Origin: Euonymus europaeus
Lineage: Eukaryota; Streptophyta; Magnoliopsida; Celastrales; Celastraceae
Assembly (NCBI GenBank): GCA_963580455.1
Contig: OY756962.1
Location: forward strand, 14,960,001 to 15,024,000
Reading direction: 5' to 3'
Length of the DNA: 64,000 bases
The position numbers and the translations under genes are program-made. Below the pieces are notes generated by a model. That model saw nothing but the letters and a program-made list of their open reading frames with translations. It had not been told where the DNA came from and did no database searches. How positions within the stretch are numbered: position 1 is the stretch's first letter; every line of letters begins with the position of its first letter. Positions 33,901-48,300 of the stretch are shown here, piece by piece.

Positions 33901-36900
33901 ATTTTACGAGTATAAGCTTCCTAGATTATTTCGATGCTAAAACACCATCTTTCTATGACAAATGGATAAAACCGTTAAAAGCCCCTCCATAGAGAGAGTT
34001 GAGCAACTTCGGACCATCAAAGTTGCTCGGTGTACACTTTTTATTTTTATTCTATGTCAAATTTTGGGATTATAAGCTTCCAAGATTATTTCGATTCCAA
34101 ATCACTAACTTTCTATGACAAATGGACAAAACCGTTAAAAGCCCCTCCATAGAGAGAGTTGAGCAACTTCGGACCATCAAAGTTTCTCGGTGTACACTTT
34201 TTATTGTTATTCTATGTCAAATTATATGAGTATAAGCTTCCAAGATTATTTCGATTCCAAATCACTAACTTTCTATGAGAAATAGACAAAACCGTTAAAA
34301 GCTCCTCCATAGAGAGAGTTGAACAACTTCGAACCATCAAAGTTGCTCGATGTACACTTTTTATTGTTCTTCTATGTAAAATTTTATGAGTATAAGCTTC
34401 CTAGATTATTTCGATGCGAAAAACGAACTTTTTACGACAAAAGGACAAAACCGTTAAAAGCTCCTCCATAGAGAGAGTTGAGAAACTTCGGAACATCAAA
34501 GTTGCTCGGTGTACACTTTTTATTGTTCTTCTATGTCAAATTTCAGGAGTATAAGCTTTCTAGATTATTTAGATGCCAAAAAACGAACTTTTTATGACAA
34601 ATGGACAAAACCGTTAAAATCTCCTCCATAGAGAGAGTTGAGCAACTTCGGACCATCAAAGTTGCTCGGTGTACACTTTTTATTATTATTCTATGTCAAA
34701 TCTTATTAGTATAAGCTTCCAAGATTATTTCGATTCAAAATCACCAACTTTCTATGAGAAATGGACAAAACCGATAAAAGCTCCTCCATATAAAGAGTTG
34801 AGCAACTTCGGACCATCAAAGTTGCTCTGTGTACACTTTTTATTGTTCTTCTATGTTAAATTTTACGAGTATAAGCTTCCTAGATTATTTCGGCGCCAAA
34901 AAATAAACTTTTTACGACAAATGGACAAAACCGTTAAAAGCTCCTCCATAGAGAGAGTTGAGTAACTTCGAACCAACAAAGTTGCTCGGGATACACTTTT
35001 TATTGTTCTTCTTTGTCAAATTTTACGAGTATAAGCTTTCTAGATTATTTCGATGCTAAAACACCATCTTTCTATGACAAATTGACAAAACCGTTAAAAG
35101 CCCCTCCATAGAGAGAGTTGAGCAACTTCGGACCATCAAAGTTGCTCAGTGTACACTTTTTATTGTTATTCTATGTCAAATTTTAGGAGTATAAGCTTCC
35201 AAGATTATTTCGATTCCAAATCACTAACTTTCTATGACAAATGGACAAAACCGTTAAAAGCCCCTCCATAGAGAGAGTTGACCAACTTCGGACCATCAAA
35301 GTTGCTCGATGTACACTTTTTATTGTTATTCTATGTCAAATTTTATGAGTATAAGCTTCCAAGATTATTTCAATTGCAAATCAACAACTTTCTATGAGAA
35401 ATGGACAAAACCGTTAAAAGCTCCTCCATATAGAAAGTTGAGCAACTTCGGACCATCAAATTTGCTCGGTGTACACTTTTTATTGTTCATCTTTGTCAAA
35501 TTTTACGAGTATAAGCTTCCTAGATTATTTCGATGCTAAAACACCATCTTTCTATGACAAATGGACAAAACCGTTAAAAGCCCATCCATAGAGAGAGTTG
35601 AGCAACTTCGGACCATCAAAGTTGCTCGGTGTACACTTTTTATTGTTATTCTATGTCAAATTTTACGAGTATAAACTTCCAAGATTATTTCGATTCCAAA
35701 TCACTAACTTTCTATGACAAATGGACAAAACCGTTAAAAGCCCCTCCATAGAGAGAGTTGAGCAACTTCGGACCATCAAAGTTGCTCGATGTACACTTTT
35801 TATTGTTATTCTATGTCAAATTTTATGAGTATAAACTTCGAAGATTATTTCAATTGCAAATCAACAACTTTCTATGACAAAAGGACAAAATCGTTAAAAG
35901 CTCCTCCATAGAGAGTTGAGAAACTTCGGAATATCAAAGTTGCTCGGTGTACACTTTTTATTGTTCTTCTATGTCAAATTTTACGAGTATAAGCATCCAA
36001 GATTATTTCGATTCCAAATCAACAACTTTCTATGAGAAATGGACAAAACAGTTAAAAGCCCCTCCATATAGAAAGTTGAGCAACTTCGGACCATCAAAGT
36101 TGCTCGGTGTACACTTTTTATTGTTCTTCTATGTTAATTTTACGAGTATAAGCTTCCTAGATTATTTCGATGCCAAAAAATGAACTTTTTACGACAAATG
36201 GACAAAACCGTTAAAATCTCCCCCATAGAGAGAGTTGAGCAACTTCGGACCATCACAGTAGCTCGGTGTACACTTTTTATTGTTCTTCTATGTCAAATTT
36301 TATGAGTATAAGCTTCCAAGATTATTTCGATTACAAATCACCAATTTCTATGACAAATGGATAAAACCGTTAAAAGCTTCTACATAGAGAGAGTTGAGCA
36401 ACTTCGGACCATCAAAGTTGCTCGGTGTACACTTTTTATTGTTCTTCTATGTCAAATTTTACGAGTATAAGGTTCAAAAATTATTTCGATTCCAAATCAC
36501 GGACTTTCGATGAGAAATGGACAAAACCGTTAAAAGCTCCTCCATATAGAGAGTTGAGCAACTTCGGACCATCAAACTTGCTCGGTGTACACTTTTTATT
36601 GTTCTTCTATGTTAAATTTTACGAGTATAAGCTTCCTAGATTATTTCGACGCCAAAAAATGAACTTTTTACGACAAATGGACAAAACCGTTAAAAGCTCC
36701 TCCATAGAGAGAGTTGAGCAACTTCGAACCAATAAAGTTGCTCGGGATACACTTTTTATTGTTCTTCTTTGACAAATTTTACGAGTATAAGCTTCCTAGA
36801 TTATTTCGATGCTAAAACACCATCTTTCTATGACAAATGGACAAAACCGTTAAAAGCCCCTCCATAGAGAGAGTTGAGCAACTTCGGACTATCAAAGTTG

Positions 36901-37033
36901 CTCGTTGTACACTTTTTATTGTTATTCTATGACAAATTTTATGAGTATAAGCTTCCAAGATTATTTCGATTCCAAATCACCAACTTTCTATGAGAAATGG
37001 ACAAAACCGTTCAAAGCTCCACCATAGAGAGAG
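30960..37033 (+). repeat. HOR block F, 38 monomers (6,074 bp)
   Basis: It contains 1-14, a 15/13 chimera at 33200, a 7-monomer module (33360-34477), monomers 14 and 15', a 16'/4 chimera at 34798, a second run of 5-8, chimeras 9/6 (35598) and 7/16 (35758), and finally 17-23. The 14 at 33360 has lost one T (CGAACTTTTATGAC), and the 19 at 36235 has CACCAATTTC with one base missing. Confidence 0.83.
33360..34477 (+). repeat. 7-monomer HOR module, block F, 1,118 bp
   Basis: It has the same order (14, 15'-19', 13) as in the other blocks. It is one base shorter than the 1,119-bp form because of the T loss near 33470. It is preceded by a monomer (33200) that begins as 15 (TATTATTATTC) but ends CCGTTAAAAGCTCCTCCATA like 13, showing how this module was joined to the preceding 14. 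Confidence 0.82.
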
Positions 37034-40000
37034 TTGGGCAACTTCGAACCAATAAAGTTGCTCGGGATACACTTTTTATTGTTCTTCTTTGTCAAATTTT
37101 ACGAGTATAAGTTTCCTAGATTATTTCGATGCCAAAAAACGAAATTTTTACGACAAATGGACAAAACCGTTAAAATCTCCTCCATAGAGAGAGTTGAGCA
37201 ACTTCGGACCAACACAATTGCTCGGTGTACACTTTTTATTGTCCTTCTATGTCAAATTTTATGAGTATAAGCTTCCAAGATTACTTCGATGCCAAAACAC
37301 CAACTTTTTATCACAAATGGATAAAACCGTTAAAATCTCCTCCATAGAGATAGTTGAGCAACTTCGGACCATCACAGTAGCTCGGTGTACACTTTTTATT
37401 GTTCTTCTATGTCAAATTTTATGAGTATAAGCTTCCAAGATTATTTCGATTACAAATCACCAACTTTCTATGACAAATGGACAAAACCGTTAAAAGCTTC
37501 TACATAGAGAGAGTTGAGCAACTTCGGACCATCAAAGTTGCTCGGTGAACACTTTTTATTGTTATTCTATGTCAAATTTTACGAGTATAAGCTTCAAAAA
37601 TTATTTCGATTCCAAATCACCGACTTTCGATGAGAAATGGACAAAACCGTTAAAAGCTCCTCCATATAGAGAGTTGAGCATCTTCGGACCATCAAACTTG
37701 CTCGGTGTACACTTTCTATTGTTCTTCTATGTTAAATTTTACGAGTATAAGCTTCCTAGATTATTTCGACGCCAAAAAATGAACTTTTTACGACAAATGG
37801 ACAAAACCGTTAAAAGCTCCTCCATAGAGAGAGTTGAGCAACTTCGAACCAACAAAGTTGCTCGGGATACACTTTTTATTGTTCTTCTTTGTCAAATTTT
37901 ACGAGTATAAGCTTCCTAGATTATTTCGATGCTAAAACACCATCTTTCTATGACAAATGGACAAAACCGTTAAAAGCCCCTCCATAGAGAGAGTTGAGCA
38001 ACTTCGGACCATCAAAGTTGCTCGTTGTACACTTTTTATTGTTATTCTATGTCAAATTTTACGAGTATAAACTTCCAAGATTATTTCGATTCCAAATCAC
38101 TAACTTTCTATGACAAATGGACAAAACCGTTAAAAGCCCCTCCATAGAGAGAGTTGAGCAACTTCGGACCATCAAAGTTGCTCGATGTACACTTTTTATT
38201 GTTATTCTATGTCAAATTTTATGAGTATAAGCTTCGAAGATTATTTCAATTGCAAATCAACAACTTTCTATGAGAAATGGACAAAACCGTTAAAAGCTCC
38301 TCCATATAGAAAGTTGAGCAACTTCGGACCATCAAAGTTGCTCGGTGTACACTTTTTATTTTTATTCTATGTCAAATTTTAGGATTATAAGCTTCCAAGA
38401 TTATTTCGATTCCAAATCACTAACTTTCTATGACAAATGGACAAAACCGTTAAAAGCCCCTCCACAGAGAGAGTTGAGCAACTTCGGACCATCAAAGTTG
38501 CTCGGTGTACACTTTTTATTGTTATTCTATGTCAAATTTTACGAGTATAAGCTTCCAAGATTATTTCGATTCCAAATCAACAACTTTCTATGAGACATTG
38601 GACAAAACCGTTAAAAGCTCCTCCATATAGAGAGTTGAGCAACTTCGGACCATAAAAGTTGCTCGGTGAACACTTTTTATTGTTCTTCTATGTCAAATTT
38701 TACGAGTATAAGCTTCCAAGATTATTTCGATTCTAAATCACCAACTTTCTATGAGAAATGGACAATACCGTTAAAAGCTCCTCCATATAGAGAGTTGAGC
38801 AACTTCGGACCATAAAAGTTGCTCGGTGTACACTTTTTATTGTTCTTCTATTTTAAAATTTACGAGTATAAGCTTCCTAGATTATTTCGATGCCAAAAAA
38901 TGAACTTTTTACCACAAATGGACAAAACCGTTAAAATCTCCTCCATAGAGAGAGTTGAGCAACTTCGGACCATCACAGTTGCCCGTTGTACACTTTTTAT
39001 TGTTCTTCTATGTCAAATTTTATGAGTATAAGCTTCCAAGATTATTTCGATTCCAAATCACTAACTTTCTATGAGAAATAGACAAAACCGTTAAAAGCTC
39101 CTCCATAGAGAGAGTTGAACAACTTCGAACCATCAAAGTTGCTCGATGTACACTTTTTTATTGTTCTTCTATGTAAAATTTTATGAGTATAAGCTTCCTA
39201 GATTATTTCGATGCGAAAAAACGAACTTTTTACGACAAAAGGACAAAACCGTTAAAAGCTCCTCCATAGAGAGAGTTGAGAAACTTCGAAACATCAAAGT
39301 TGCTCGGTGTACACTTTTTATTGTTCTTCTATGTCAAATTTTACGAGTATAAGCTTTCTAGATTATTTAGATGCCAAAAAACGAACTTTTTATGACAAAT
39401 GGACAAAACCGTTAAAATCTCCTCCATAGAGAGAGTTGAGCAACTTCGGACCATCAAAGTTGCTCGGTGTACACTTTTTATTATTATTCTATGTCAAATC
39501 TTATTAGTATAAGCTTCCAAGATTATTTCGATTCAAAATCACCAACTTTCTATGAGAAATGGACAAAACCGATAAAAGCTCCTCCATATAAAGAGTTGAG
39601 CAACTTCGGACCATCAAAGTTGATCTGTGTACACTTTTTATTGTTCTTCTATGTTAAATTTTACGAGTATAAGCTTCCTAGATTATTTCGGCGCCAAAAA
39701 ATAAAGTTTTTACGACAAATGGACAAAACCGTTAAAAGCTCCTCCATAGAAAGAGTTGAGCAACTTCGAACCAACAAAGTTGCTCGGGATACACTTTTTA
39801 TTGTTCTTCTTTGTCAAATTTTACGAGTATAAGCTTCCTAGATTATTTCGATGCTAAAACACCATCTTTCTATGACAAATGGATAAAACCGTTAAAAGCC
39901 CCCCCATAGAGAGAGTTGAGCAACTTCGGACCATCAAAGTTGCTCGGTGTACACTTTTTATTTTTATTCTATGTCAAATTTTAGGATTATAAGCTTCCAA

Positions 40001-41513
40001 GATTATTTCGATTCCAAATCACTAACTTTCTATGACAAATGGACAAAACCGTTAAAAGCCCCTCCATAGAGAGAGTTGAGCAACTTCGGACCATCAAAGT
40101 TGCTCGATGTACACTTTTTATTGTTATTCTATGTCAAATTTTATGAGTATAAGCTTCCAAGATTATTTCAATGCCAAATCAACAACTTTCTATGAGAAAT
40201 GAACAAAACCGTTAAAAGCTCCTCCATATAGAAAGTTGAGCAACTTCGGACCATCAAATTTGCTCGGTGTACACTTTTTATTGTTCTTCTTTGTCAAATT
40301 TTACGAGTATAAGCTTCCTAGATTATTTCGATGCTAAAACACCATCTTTCTATGACAAATGGACAAAACCGTTAAAAGCCCCTCCATAGAGAGAGTTGAG
40401 CAACTACGGACCATCAAAGTTGCTCGGTGTACACTTTTTATTGTTATTCTATATCAAATTTTACGAGTATAAGCTTCCAAGATTATTTCGATTCCAAATC
40501 AACAACTTTCTATGAGAAATGGACAAAACCGTTAAAAGCTCCTCCATATAGAGAGTTGAGCAACTTCGTACCATCAAAGTTGCTCGGTGAACACTTTTTA
40601 TTGTTCTTCTATGTCAAATTTTACGAGTATAAGCTTCCAAGATTATTTCGATTCTAAATCACCAACTTTCTATGAGAAATGGACAACACCGTTAAAAGCT
40701 CCTCCATATAGAGAGTTGAGCAACTTCGGACCATAAAAGTTGCTCGGTGTACACTTTTTATTGTTCTTCTATTTTAAAATTTACGAGTATAAGCTTCCTA
40801 GATTATTTCGATGCCAAAAAATGAACTTTTTACCACAAATGGACAAAACCGTTAAAATCTCCTCCATAGAGAGAGTTGAGCAACTTCGGACCATCACAGT
40901 TGCCCGTTGTACACTTTTTATTGTTCTTCTATGTCAAATTTTATGAGTATAAGCTTCCAAGATTATTTCGATTCCAAATCACTAACTTTCTATGAGAAAT
41001 AGACAAAACCGTTAAAAGCTCCTCCATAGAGAGAGTTGAACAACTTCGAACCATCAAAGTTGCTCGATGTACACTTTTTATTGTTATTCTATGTAAAATT
41101 TTATGAGTATAAGCTTCCTAGATTATTTCGATGCGAAAAAACGAACTTTTTACGACAAAAGGACAAAACCGTTAAAAGCTCCTCCATAGAGAGTTGAGAA
41201 ACTTCGGAACATCAAAGTTGCTCGGTGTACACTTTTTATTGTTCTTCTATGTCAAATTTTACGAGTATAAGCTTTCTAGATTATTTAGATGCCAAAAAAT
41301 GAACTTTTTATGACAAATGGACAAAACCGTTAAAATCTCCTCCATAGAGAGAGTTGAGCAACTTCGGACCATCAAAGTTGCTCGGTGTACACTTTTTATT
41401 ATTATTCTATGTCAAATCTTATTATTATAAGCTTCCAAGATTATTTCGATTCAAAATCACCAACTTTCTACGAGAAATGGACAAAACCGTTAAAAGCTCC
41501 TCCATAGAGAGAT
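37034..41513 (+). repeat. Transition region (28 monomers) between left and right array domains
   Basis: It holds the last copies of marker monomers 1 and 2 (37034, 37194), then a 3/19 hybrid (37354) and an altered type 20 (37514) with HindIII restored. From about 38 kb new variants appear that continue to the right: GTTGCCCGTTGTACAC instead of GTTGTTAAC (first at 38985), TTTTAGGATTATAAG instead of TTTTGGGATTATAAG, and TATTCTATATCAAATTT (40452). The monomer at 39115 has an extra T (CACTTTTTTATTG) and is 161 bp. Monomers 1-6 of the left HOR are not seen as an ordered run beyond this region. Confidence 0.75.
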
Positions 41514-44500
41514 TTGAGAAACTTCGGACCATAAAAGTTGCTCGGTGTACACTTTTTATTGTTCTTCTATGTTAAATTTTACGAGTATAAGCTTCCTAGA
41601 TTATTTCGGCGCCAAAAAATAAACTTTTTACGACAAATGGACAAAACCGTTTAAAGCTCCTCCATAGAGAGAGTTGAGCAACTTCGAGCCAACAAAGTTG
41701 CTCGGGATACACTTTTTATTGTTCTTCTTTGTCAAATTTTACGAGTATAAGCTTCCTAGATTATTTCGATGCTAAAACACCATCTTTCTATGACAAATGG
41801 ATAAAACCGTTAAAAGCCCCTCCATAGAGAGAGTTGAGCAACTTCGGACCATCAAAGTTGCTCGGTGTACACTTTTTATTTTTATTCTATGTCAAATTTT
41901 AGGATTATAAGCTTCCAAGATTATTTCGATTCCAAATCACTAACTTTCTATGACAAATGGACAAAACCGTTAAAAGCCCCTCCATAGAGAGAGTTGAGCA
42001 ACTTCGGACCATCAAAGTTTCTCGGTGTACACTTTTTATTGTTATTCTATGTCAAATTTTATGAGTATAAGCTTCCAAGATTATTTCGATTCCAAATCAC
42101 TAACTTTCTATGAGAAATAGACAAAACCGTTAAAAGCTCCTCCATAGAGAGAGTTGAACAACTTCGAACCATCAAAGTTGCTCGATGTACAATTTTTATT
42201 GTTCTTCTATGTAAAATTTTACGAGTATAAGCTTCCTAGATTATTTCGATACCAAAAAATGAACTTTTTACGACAAAAGGACAAAACCGTTAAAAGCTCC
42301 TCCATAGAGAGAGTTGAGAAACTTCGGAACATCAAAGTTGCTCGGTGTACACTTTTTATTATTATTCTATGTCAAATCTTATTAGTATAAGCTTCCAAGA
42401 TTATTTCGATTAAAAATCACCAACTTTCTATGAGAAATGGACAAAACCGATAAAAGCTCCTCCATATAAAGAGTTGAGCAACTTCGGACCATCAAAGTTG
42501 CTCGGTGTACACTTTTTATTGTTCTTCTATGTTAAATTTTACGAATATAAGCTTCCTAGATTATTTCGGCGCCAAAAAATAAACTTTTTACGACAAATGG
42601 ACAAAACCGTTAAAAGCTCCTCCATAGAGAGAGTTGAGCAACTTCGAACCAACAAAGTTGCTCGTTGTACACTTTTTATTGTTATTCTACGTCAAATTTT
42701 ACGAGTATAAGCTTCCAAGATTATTTCGATTCCAAATCACTAACTTTCTATGACAAATGGACAAAACCGTTAAAAGCCCCTCTATAAGGATAATTGAGCA
42801 ACTTCGGACCATCAAAGTTACTCGGTGTACACTTTTTATTGTTATTCTATGTCAAATTTTATGAGTATAAGCTTCCAAGATTATTTCGATTCCAAATCAC
42901 CAACTTTCTATGAGAAATGGACAAAACCGTTCAAAGCTCCACCATAGAGAGAGTTGAGCAACTTCGAACCAACAAAGTTGCTCAGGATACACTTTTTATT
43001 GTTCTTCTTTGTCAAATTTTACGAGTATAAGCTTCCTAGATTATTTCGATGCTAAAACACCATCTTTCTATGACAAATGGACAAAACCGTTAAAAGCCCC
43101 TCCATAGAGAGAGTTGAGCAACTTCGGACCATCAAAGTTGCTCGGTGTACACTTTTTATTGTTCTTCTATGTTAAATTTTATGAGTATAAGCTTCCTAGA
43201 TTATTTCGGCGCCAAAAAATAAACTTTTTACGACAAATGGACAAAACCGTTAAAAGCTCCTCCATAGAGAGAGTTGAGTAACTTCGAACCAACAAAGTTG
43301 CTCGGGATACACTTTTTATTGTTCTTCTTTGTCAAATTTTACGAGTATAAGCTTTCTAGATTATTTCGATGCTAAAACACCATCTTTCTATGACAAATGG
43401 ACAAAACCGTTAAAAGCTCCTCCATAGAGAGAGTTGAGCAACTTCGGACCATCAAAGTTGCTCGGTGTACACTTTTTATTGTTATTTTATGTCAAATTTT
43501 AGGAGTATAAGCTTCCAAGATTATTTCGATTCCAAATCACTTTCTATGACAAATGGACAAAACCGTTAAAAGCCCCTCCATAGAGAGAGTTGAGCAACTT
43601 CGGACCATCAAAGTTGCTCGGTGTATACTTTTTATTGTTATTCTATGTCAAATTTTATGAGTATAAGCTTCCAAGATTATTTCAATTGCAAATCAACAAC
43701 TTTCTATGAGACATTGGACAAAACCGTTAAAAGCTCCTCCATATAGAGAGTTGAGCAACTTCGGACCATAAAAGTTGCTCGGCGAACACTTTTTATTGTT
43801 CTTCTATGTCAAATTTTACGAGTATAAGCTTCCAAGATTATTTCGATTCTAAATCACCAACTTTCTATGAGAAATGGACAATACCGTTAAAAGCTCCTCC
43901 ATATAGAGAGTTGAGCAACTTCGGACAATAAAAGTTGCTCGGTGTACACTTTTTATTGTTCTTCTATTTTAAAATTTACGAGTATAAGCTTCCTAGACTA
44001 TTTCGATGCCAAAAAATGAACTTTTTACCACAACTGGACAAAACCGTTAAAATCTCCTCCATAGAGAGAGTTGAGCAACTTCGGACCATCACAGTTGCCC
44101 GTTGTACACTTTTTATTGTTCTTCTATGTCAAATTTTATGAGTATAAGCTTCCAAGATTATTTCGATTCCAAATCACTAACTTTCTTTGAGAAATAGACA
44201 AAACCGTTAAAAGCTCCTCCATAGAGAGAGTTGAACAACTTCGAACCATCAAAGTTGCTCGATGTACACTTTTTATTGTTCTTCTATGTAAAATTTTATG
44301 AGTATAAGCTTCCTAGATTATTTCGATGCGAAATCACCAACTTTCTATGAGAAATGGACAAAACCGATAAAAGCTCCTCCATATAAAGAGTTGAGCAACT
44401 TCGGACCATCAAAGTTGATCTGTGTACACTTTTTATTGTTCTTCTATGTTAAATTTTACGAGTATAAGCTTCCTAGATTATTTCAGCGCCAAAAAATAAA

Positions 44501-45350
44501 CTTTTTACGACAAATGGACAAAACCGTTAAAAGCTCCTCCATAGAGAGAGTTGAGCAACTTCGAACCAACAAAGTTGCTCGGGATACACTTTTTATTGTT
44601 CTTCTTTGTCAAATTTTACGAGTATAAGCTTCCTAGATTATTTCGATGCTAAAACACCATCTTTCTATGACAAATGGATAAAACCGTTAAAAGCCCCTCC
44701 ATAGAGAGAGTTGACCAACTTCGGACCATCAAAGTTGCTCGGTGTACACTTTTTATTTTTATTCTATGTCAAATTTTAGGATTATAAGCTTCCAAGATTA
44801 TTTCGATTCCAAATCACTAACTTTCTATGACAAATGGACAAAACCGTTAAAAGCCCCTCCATAGAGAGAGTTGAGCAACTTCGGACCATCAAAGTTGCTC
44901 GATGTACACTTTTTATTGTTCATCTTTGTCAAATTTTACGAGTATAAGCTTCCTAGATTATTTCGATGCTAAAACACCATCTTTCTATGACAAATGGACA
45001 AAACCGTTAAAAGCCCATCCATAGAGAGAGTTGAGCAACTTCGGACCATCAAAGTTGCTCGGTGTACACTTTTTATTGTTATTCTATGCCAAATTTTACG
45101 AGTATAAGCTTCCAAGATTATTTCAATTCCAAATCAACAACTTTCTATGAGAAATGGACGAAACCGTTAAAAGCCCCTCCATAGAGAGAGTTGAGCAACT
45201 TCGGACCATCAAAGTTGCTCGGTGTACACTTTTTATTGTTATTCTATATCAAATTTTACGAGTATAAGCTTCCAAGATTATTTCGATTCCAAATCAACAA
45301 CTTTCTATGAGAAATGGACAAAACCGTTAAAAGCTCCTCCATATAGAGAG
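41514..45350 (+). repeat. 24-monomer HOR, right domain, copy H1 (3,837 bp)
   Basis: It starts with a GGCGCC monomer whose box reads ACCGTTTAAAGC, followed by TTCGAGCCAAC. The same pair recurs at 45351. It includes monomers with GATACCAAAAAATGAAC (42154), CCTCTATAAGGATAATTGAG (42634), CTCAGGATACAC (42954), a 4-bp deletion TCACTTTCTATG (43434) and GATGCGAAATCACCAAC (44231, a 13/15 hybrid). Relative to copy H2 it lacks one monomer after ~42660 and two after ~43690. Confidence 0.87.
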
Positions 45351-48300
45351 TTGAGCAACTTCGTACCATCAAAGTTGCTCGGTGAACACTTTTTATTGTT
45401 CTTCTATGTTAAATTTTACGAGTATAAGCTTCCTAGATTATTTCGGCGCCAAAAAATAAACTTTTTACGACAAATGGACAAAACCGTTTAAAGCTCCTCC
45501 ATAGAGAGAGTTGAGCAACTTCGAGCCAACAAAGTTGCTCGGGATACACTTTTTATTGTTCTTCTTTGTCAAATTTTACGAGTATAAGCTTCCTAGATTA
45601 TTTCGATGCTAAAACACCATCTTTCTATGACAAATGGATAAAACCGTTAAAAGCCCCTCCATAGAGAGAGTTGAGCAACTTCGGACCATCAAAGTTGCTC
45701 GGTGTACACTTTTTATTTTTATTCTATGTCAAATTTTAGGATTATAAGCTTCCAAGATTATTTTGATTCCAAATCACTAACTTTCTATGACAAATGGACA
45801 AAACCGTTAAAAGCCCCTCCATAGAGAGAGTTGAGCAACTTCGGACCATCAAAGTTTCTCGGTGTACACTTTTTATTGTTATTCTATGTCAAATTTTATG
45901 AGTATAAGCTTCCAAGATTATTTCGATTCCAAATCACTAACTTTCTATGAGAAATAGACAAAACCGTTAAAAGCTCCTCCATAGAGAGAGTTGAACAACT
46001 TCGAACCATCAAAGTTGCTCGATGTACACTTTTTATTGTTCTTCTATGTAAAATTTTACGAGTATAAGCTTCCTAGATTATTTCGATACCAAAAAATGAA
46101 CTTTTTACGACAAAAGGACAAAACCGTTAAAAGCTCCTCCATAGAGAGAGTTGAGAAACTTCGGAACATCAAAGTTGCTCGGTGTACACTTTTTATTATT
46201 ATTCTATGTCAAATCTTATTAGTATAAGCTTCCAAGATTATTTCGATTAAAAATCACCAACTTTCTATGAGAAATGGACAAAACCGATAAAAGCTCCTCC
46301 ATATAAAGAGTTGAGCAACTTCGGACCATCAAAGTTGCTCGGTGTACACTTTTGATTGTTCTTCTATGTTAAATTTTACGAATATAAGCTTCCTAGATTA
46401 TTTCGGCGCCAAAAAATAAACTTTTTACGACAAATGGACAAAACCGTTAAAAGCTCCTCCATAGAGAGAGTTGAGCAACTTCGAACCAACAAAGTTGCTC
46501 GGGATACACTTTTTATTGTTCTTCTTTGTCAAATTTTACGAGTATAAGCTTCCTAGATTATTTCGATTCTAAAACACCATCTTTCTATGACAAATGGACA
46601 AAACCGTTAAAAGCCCCTCCATAGAGAGAGTTGAGCAACTTCGGATCATCAAAGTTGCTCGTTGTACACTTTTTATTGTTATTCTACGTCAAATTTTACG
46701 AGTATAAGCTTCCAAGATTATTTCGATTCCAAATCACTAACTTTCTATGACAAATGGACAAAACCGTTAAAAGCCCCTCTATAAGGATAATTGAGCAACT
46801 TCGGACCATCAAAGTTACTCGGTGTACACTTTTTATTGTTATTCTATGTCAAATTTTATGAGTATAAGCTTCCAAGATTATTTCGATTCCAAATCACCAA
46901 CTTTCTATGAGAAATGGACAAAACCGTTCAAAGCTCCACCATAGAGAGAGTTGAGCAACTTCGAACCAACAAAGTTGCTCAGGATACACTTTTTATTGTT
47001 CTTCTTTGTCAAATTTTACGAGTATAAGCTTCCTAGATTATTTCGATGCTAAAACACCATCTTTCTATGACAAATGGACAAAACCGTTAAAAGCCCCTCC
47101 ATAGAGAGAGTTGAGCAACTTCGGACCATCAAAGTTGCTCGGTGTACACTTTTTATTGTTCTTCTATGTTAAATTTTATGAGTATAAGCTTCCTAGATTA
47201 TTTCGGCGCCAAAAAATAAACTTTTTACGACAAATGGACAAAACCGTTAAAAGCTCCTCCATAGAGAGAGTTGAGTAACTTCGAACCAACAAAGTTGCTC
47301 GGGATACACTTTTTATTGTTCTTCTTTGTCAAATTTTACGAGTATAAGCTTTCTAGATTATTTCGATGCTAAAACACCATCTTTCTATGACAAATGGACA
47401 AAACCGTTAAAAGCCCCTCCATAGAGAGAGTTGAGCAACTTCGGACCATCAAAGTTGCTCGGTGTACACTTTTTATTGTTATTTTATGTCAAATTTTAGG
47501 AGTATAAGCTTCCAAGATTATTTCGATTCCAAATCACTTTCTATGACAAATGGACAAAACCGTTAAAAGCCCCTCCATAGAGAGAGTTGAGCAACTTCGG
47601 ACCATCAAAGTTGCTCGCTGTATCCTTTTTATTGTTATTCTATGTCAAATTTTATGAGTATAAGCTTCCAAGATTATTTCAATTGCAAATCAACAACTTT
47701 CTATGAGAAATGGACAAAACCGTTAAAAGCTCCTCCATATAGAAAGTTGAGCAACTTCGGACCATCAAATTTGCTCGGTGTACACTTTTTATTGTTCATC
47801 TTTGTCAAATTTTACGAGTATAAGCTTCCTAGATTATTTCGATGCTAAAACACCATCTTTCTATGACAAATGGACAAAACCGTTAAAAGCCCATCCATAG
47901 AGAGAGTTGAGCAACTTCGGACCATCAAAGTTGCTCGGTGTACACTTTTTATTGTTATTCTATGTCAAATTTTACGAGTATAAGCTTCCAAGATTATTTC
48001 GATTCCAAATCAACAACTTTCTATGAGACATTGGACAAAACCGTTAAAAGCTCCTCCATATAGAGAGTTGAGCAACTTCGGACCATAAAAGTTGCTCGGT
48101 GAACACTTTTTATTGTTCTTCTATGTCAAATTTTACGAGTATAAGCTTCCAAGATTATTTCGATTCTAAATCACCAACTTTCTATGAGAAATGGACAATA
48201 CCGTTAAAAGCTCCTCCATATAGAGAGTTGAGCAACTTCGGACAATAAAAGTTGCTCGGTGTACACTTTTTATTGTTCTTCTATTTTAAAATTTACGAGT

